Assembly (NCBI GenBank): GCA_958402445.1
Contig: CATXTO010000064.1
Location: 1 to 7,746 of the forward strand
Direction: 5' to 3'
From: an uncultured Eubacteriales bacterium
GTDB taxonomy: Bacteria > Bacillota > Clostridia > Oscillospirales > Oscillospiraceae
Length of the DNA: 7,746 nucleotides
Part shown: positions 4,972 to 7,746 of the stretch, one piece after another
How positions within the stretch are numbered: position 1 is the stretch's first letter
Layout: each line of letters starts with the position of its first letter
Position numbers and translations under genes: made by a program
The notes under the pieces: model-generated
The model's input: only the letters and a program-made list of their open reading frames with translations
The model's database searches: none
What the model was told of the DNA's origin: nothing

Positions 4972-7040
4972 CCCGCATGCGCGCTGTGGCGGTGACCCTG
5001 CTGTTTGCCGTCATCGTGGGCCTTTTCGGCTTTCGGATGTACGGCCTGCAGATCCGGGATGCGGACCCCAACGCGTCCAAGTCCTCGACCTACACCACCT
5101 GGACCCGGGTCACGGCGGCCCGGGGGGAGATTCTGGACCGGAACGGAAACGTGCTGGTGACCAACCGGGCCAGCTATAACCTGGTGTTCAACAATTATGT
5201 GTTTTACAACGCCGAGAGCCCCAACGAATCCCTGCGGAAGCTGGTAAACCTGTGCATGGAGCAAAGCATCGATTATATCGAGCACTTCCCCGTCACCTGG
5301 GAGAAGCCCTATGAGTACACCCTGGACCAGCTCTCCAGCGCCGAGCAGGGCTATTTCCGAGATTTCTTGGCTTATCGGCAATGGGACCCGGACATTTCCG
5401 CGGCACAGCTTATCAAGCTGCTGCGCAGCGCCTACCGGCTGCCCAACGACTGGAGCGACGAGGAGGTCCGCCGGGTCATCGGCCTGCGCTACGAGCTGGA
5501 GCTGCGCAGCGACCTGACTAGCCTGTCCGCCTACACCCTGATTCAGGATGTGACGCCGGAGCACCTGTCTGCAATTCTGGAGCTCAACACCCCGGGCCTG
5601 ACGGTGGAGTCCTCCACTGTCCGGGAATATACCACGGAGTACGCGGCCCACGTGCTGGGCTATATCGGTCAGATGGATGCCAAGGAGTACGAGAAATACA
5701 AGGAGCAGGACTACGCCATGGACGCCCTGGTGGGCAAGACCGGCTTTGAGTACGCCTTTGAGTCCTACCTCCACGGCACCGATGGGGTGAAGCTCACCAC
5801 GGTGGATTCTTCGGGCAACATCGTAGCGGAGTATTTTCAGACGGAGCCTAAGGCGGGCGCCAATGTGGAGACCACCATCGACATCAACATGCAGAAAGCC
5901 GCGGAGGACGCCCTGGAGTCGGTGATTTTGGACCTGCGGGAAAACGGGGTCAACAACCACGGGGACGGCAAGGACGCCGAGGGCGGCGCCGTGGTGGCCA
6001 TGGATGTGAAGACCGGGGAGGTCCTGGCCTGCGCCAGCTACCCCACCTACAACCTGTCCACCTTCTTCCAGGACTATAGCGAGCTCGAAAAGGCGGAGTA
6101 CGATCCCATGTATAACCGAGCTCTGCTGGCTCCCTATGCCCCGGGCTCCGTGTTCAAGATGGCGGTGACCATCGCGGCCATCAACTCCGGCACCATCGGT
6201 ACCGGCACCATCATTGAGGACAAGGGCGTGTACACCAAGTACGCAGAGCTGGGCTACAGCCCCCAGTGCCTAATTTACACCAACTATGGCCAGACCCACG
6301 GCAAGATCAACGTCATGCAGGCCCTGGCTGTGTCCTGCAACTATTATTTCTATGAGGCGGGCACCCAGACCGGCATGCCGGAAATCGACAAGGTCTCCAA
6401 GGCCCTGGGTCTTGGAGAGCCCACCGGGGTGGAGCTAGGCGAAAAGACGGGTCACAGGGCCAACGCCGAGACCAAAAAGGAGCTGTACAAAAACGACCCC
6501 AGCAACTCCGGCTGGTACGACGCGGATACCTTGATGCTCTCCATCGGCCAGTCGGAAAACCGGTTCACTCCCCTGCAGCTATGCGTGTACACGGCGGCCC
6601 TGGCGAACCGGGGCACCCGGTATAACGCCACCTTTTTGAGCCGGGTCATCTCCTCCGATTACCAGGAGCTGCTGGTGGACCAGCAGCCCAAGGTGGTCAG
6701 CACCTGCGAGATTTCCGACGACGCCTATTACGCCTACACCCACGGCATGCGCATGGCGGTCTCGGACACCAGCGGCACGGTATATCGGTACCTGAACGAC
6801 TATCCCGTGGCGGTGGCCGCCAAGACCGGCACCGCCCAGCATGGTGGTCCCGGCTCGGATAACGCCTCCTTTGTGTGCTACGCGCCGGCGGACGACCCGC
6901 AGATTGCGGTGGCGGTGTTTGTGGAAAAGGGTGCCCAGGGCGGCAACCTGAGCAACGTGGCCAAGGCGATCATGGACGTCTATTTCGGCCAGACCGCCCA
7001 GTCCAACGCGGACCTGCCAAGGGAAAACGCCGGGACCTGA
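4959..7040 (+). CDS. mrdA: Penicillin-binding protein 2, class B transpeptidase
   Basis: A 693-residue membrane-anchored D,D-transpeptidase that cross-links peptidoglycan during side-wall elongation, normally paired with the RodA glycosyltransferase (not in this window). Residues 1-8 are a short basic cytoplasmic start and about 9-30 the single transmembrane anchor. The dimerisation/pedestal domain begins with ARGEILDRNGNVL (54-66) and includes the conserved VGKTGFEYAFESYLHGTDG (258-276). The transpeptidase domain carries all three active-site motifs: SVFK (Ser397 nucleophile, Lys400), SCN (459-461) and KTGTA (622-626). There are no C-terminal PASTA repeats, so this is PBP2-like rather than SpoVD-like. 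GGAGG at 4948-4952 lies six bases before the ATG, inside mreD; the 13-base overlap suggests coupled translation. It is the last gene of the operon, 67 bases before a terminator. Confidence 0.95.
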   Translation: MERITRMRAVAVTLLFAVIVGLFGFRMYGLQIRDADPNASKSSTYTTWTRVTAARGEILDRNGNVLVTNRASYNLVFNNYVFYNAESPNESLRKLVNLCMEQSIDYIEHFPVTWEKPYEYTLDQLSSAEQGYFRDFLAYRQWDPDISAAQLIKLLRSAYRLPNDWSDEEVRRVIGLRYELELRSDLTSLSAYTLIQDVTPEHLSAILELNTPGLTVESSTVREYTTEYAAHVLGYIGQMDAKEYEKYKEQDYAMDALVGKTGFEYAFESYLHGTDGVKLTTVDSSGNIVAEYFQTEPKAGANVETTIDINMQKAAEDALESVILDLRENGVNNHGDGKDAEGGAVVAMDVKTGEVLACASYPTYNLSTFFQDYSELEKAEYDPMYNRALLAPYAPGSVFKMAVTIAAINSGTIGTGTIIEDKGVYTKYAELGYSPQCLIYTNYGQTHGKINVMQALAVSCNYYFYEAGTQTGMPEIDKVSKALGLGEPTGVELGEKTGHRANAETKKELYKNDPSNSGWYDADTLMLSIGQSENRFTPLQLCVYTAALANRGTRYNATFLSRVISSDYQELLVDQQPKVVSTCEISDDAYYAYTHGMRMAVSDTSGTVYRYLNDYPVAVAAKTGTAQHGGPGSDNASFVCYAPADDPQIAVAVFVEKGAQGGNLSNVAKAIMDVYFGQTAQSNADLPRENAGT

Positions 7041-7107
7041 CCGGGGCCGTTGGAAACAGTCCCTTCGACCATGGTTTTCCAGGGGGAAACAATTGCTGCA
7101 ATATGTT

Positions 7108-7148
7108 AAAAGGCCCGGCACGCGGATTCGACGCGGGCCGGGCCTTTT
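7108..7148 (+). terminator. Strong intrinsic terminator of the mre-mrdA operon
   Basis: AAAAGGCCCGGC (7108-7119) pairs perfectly over 12 bp with GCCGGGCCTTTT (7137-7148). An inner CGCG/CGCG stem (7121-7124 with 7132-7135) closes a seven-base loop after one mismatch. The T run on the + strand ends transcription of mrdA; the A run on the left gives a matching T run on the other strand, so it may work in both directions. The 67 bases between the mrdA stop and this hairpin hold only a weak TGGAAA/TTTCCA inverted repeat (7051-7056 and 7076-7081). Confidence 0.92.
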
Positions 7149-7199
7149 GTATTGATTTGCGGGCATTTCGCCTTTCCCTATCATATTGGGCCCTCAACG

Positions 7200-7230
7200 G
7201 TAGGGGCGGGCGAGCGCAGCTCGCCCCTAC
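7200..7230. repeat. REP-like palindrome with GTAG at one end and CTAC at the other
   Basis: GGGCGAGC (7208-7215), a GCA loop, and GCTCGCCC (7219-7226) form a perfect 8-bp hairpin followed directly by CTAC. The left end also starts GTAGGGGC, so the element can be read as a full inverted repeat with GTAG/CTAC termini. It is the first of the repeat family after the operon terminator; the 51 bases between (7149-7199) show nothing recognisable. Confidence 0.8.
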
Positions 7231-7249
7231 GTCCCCCGAATCGGTTCGT

Positions 7250-7370
7250 CCCTGTAGGGGCGTGCTTTGCACGCCCGATGCCCCTTTCATAAGGGGGTAC
7301 TTGCGATATATGAAAGGTACGCGGGCGACCACAGGTCGCCCCTACATCCGGGTAACGGTGGATTTTCCTG
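7250..7370. repeat. Composite BIME-like repeat, copy A
   Basis: From left to right: GTAG (7254-7257) with a perfect hairpin GGGCGTGC-TTT-GCACGCCC (7258-7276); a central region with two mutually exclusive stems, CCCCTT/AAGGGG (7281-7296) and CTTTCATA (7284-7291) with TATGAAAG (7309-7316); then an inverted hairpin GGGCGACC-ACA-GGTCGCCC (7323-7341) followed by CTAC (7342-7345) and a tail rich in GGT. Two REP hairpins facing each other around a structured linker is a BIME-like layout. A second copy lies 212 bp downstream. Confidence 0.85.
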
Positions 7371-7461
7371 GGGGCGACCACAGGTCGCCCCTACATCCGG
7401 GTATCGGTGGGTTTCCCTGCGGCGACCGCAGGTCGCCCCTGCGCCTGCGGGTCGGAATATG
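7371..7461. repeat. Two further inverted REP units, the second degenerate
   Basis: The first unit (7371-7419, 49 bp) repeats the 3' part of copy A: a perfect GGGCGACC-ACA-GGTCGCCC hairpin at 7372-7390, CTAC at 7391-7394, and the conserved tail up to CCCTG. The second starts at 7420 with hairpin GGCGACC-GCA-GGTCGCC, but has CTGC (7439-7442) in place of CTAC and a tail that no longer matches, running into copy B at 7462. It looks like a decayed member. Confidence 0.75.
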
Positions 7462-7583
7462 CCCTGTAGGGGCGTGCTTTGCACGCCCGTGCCCCTTTCA
7501 TAAGGGGATACCTGCGATGTATGAAAGATGTACGCGGGCGACCACAGGTCGCCCCTACATCCGGGTAACGGTGGATTTCCCTG
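7462..7583. repeat. Composite BIME-like repeat, copy B
   Basis: Nearly identical to copy A: GTAG at 7466-7469, hairpin at 7470-7488, the same CTTTCATA/TATGAAAG pair, the inverted hairpin at 7536-7554, and CTAC at 7555-7558. Differences from copy A are a one-base deletion and a two-base insertion in linkers and a few substitutions in loops and tail; every stem arm is unchanged. Confidence 0.85.
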
Positions 7584-7746
7584 CGGCGACCACAGGTCGT
7601 CCCTACATCCGTGTATCGGTGGATTTTCCTGCGGGCGACCATAGGTCGCCCCTACATCCGGGTATCGGTGAAATTCCCTGCGGGCGACCACAGGTCGCCC
7701 CTACATCCGGGTATCGGTGAAATTCCCTGCGGGCGACCACAGGTCG
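7534..7746. repeat. Tandem array of about 49-bp REP units, running off the window
   Basis: Units at 7534-7583, 7584-7631, 7632-7680 and 7681-7729, plus a partial one at 7730-7746, have lengths of 50, 48, 49 and 49 bp. Each has the hairpin GGGCGACC-ACA-GGTCGCCC or a one-base variant, then CTACATCCG, a GTATCGGTG-type tail and a CCTG end. The units at 7632 and 7681 differ by a single base (ATA versus ACA loop), which points to recent duplication. The first unit is also the 3' end of composite copy B. The array is cut by the window end, so its true length is unknown. Confidence 0.88.

Noticed and set aside
6875..7720. Long + strand open frame running through the end of mrdA, the terminator and the repeats
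   Set aside because: It has no ribosome binding site, overlaps mrdA in another frame, crosses a strong terminator, and its C-terminal part is only translated repeat.
7321..7746. Regular repeats of about 49 bp resembling a CRISPR array
   Set aside because: The whole unit, including the part that would be spacer, is conserved between copies, unit cores are self-complementary with REP architecture, and no cas gene is present.

Overview
The window looks like chromosomal DNA from a high-GC, rod-forming member of the Firmicutes/Clostridia, most likely an Oscillospiraceae-type gut anaerobe (Flavonifractor, Oscillibacter or Lawsonibacter-like). This is an inference from four things: GC-rich codon use, strong GGAGG-type ribosome binding sites, a U32 peptidase-family gene next to maf and mreCD, and abundant short palindromic repeats in the gaps. 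No rRNA, tRNA or CRISPR array is visible.

Layout. Bases 1-201 hold a cluster of small REP-like palindromes, including an exact 39-bp direct repeat. Bases 237-383 are an unusual regulatory-looking patch: a perfect GTAAAC/GTTTAC palindrome, four near-consensus DnaA-box-like 9-mers, and two overlapping terminator-like hairpins. A clear extended -10 promoter (TGG-TATAAT, 548-556) lies about 290 bases before the first gene and produces a long, hairpin-rich leader.

Bases 848-7040 are a compact five-gene + strand operon. It encodes a U32-family protein of the RlhA type (DUF3656-like, probably an Fe-S-dependent rRNA hydroxylation enzyme), then Maf (nucleotide pyrophosphatase), MreC, MreD and penicillin-binding protein 2 (MrdA). 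Gaps are 31 and 23 bases, and two junctions overlap (4 bases for maf/mreC, 13 bases for mreD/mrdA), so the genes are probably co-transcribed and partly translationally coupled. MreC, MreD and PBP2 are the membrane and extracytoplasmic part of the elongasome that builds the side wall of rod-shaped cells. The usual mreB, normally between maf and mreC, is absent here. A strong intrinsic terminator at 7108-7148 closes the operon.

Bases 7200-7746 are a dense REP/BIME-like repeat field of the same family as the left edge. It has GTAG-headed hairpins in both orientations, a composite unit of about 121 bp present twice, 212 bp apart, and a tandem array of about 49-bp units that runs off the window. 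This repeat field and the DnaA-box-like patch are the least ordinary parts; the operon itself is standard housekeeping.
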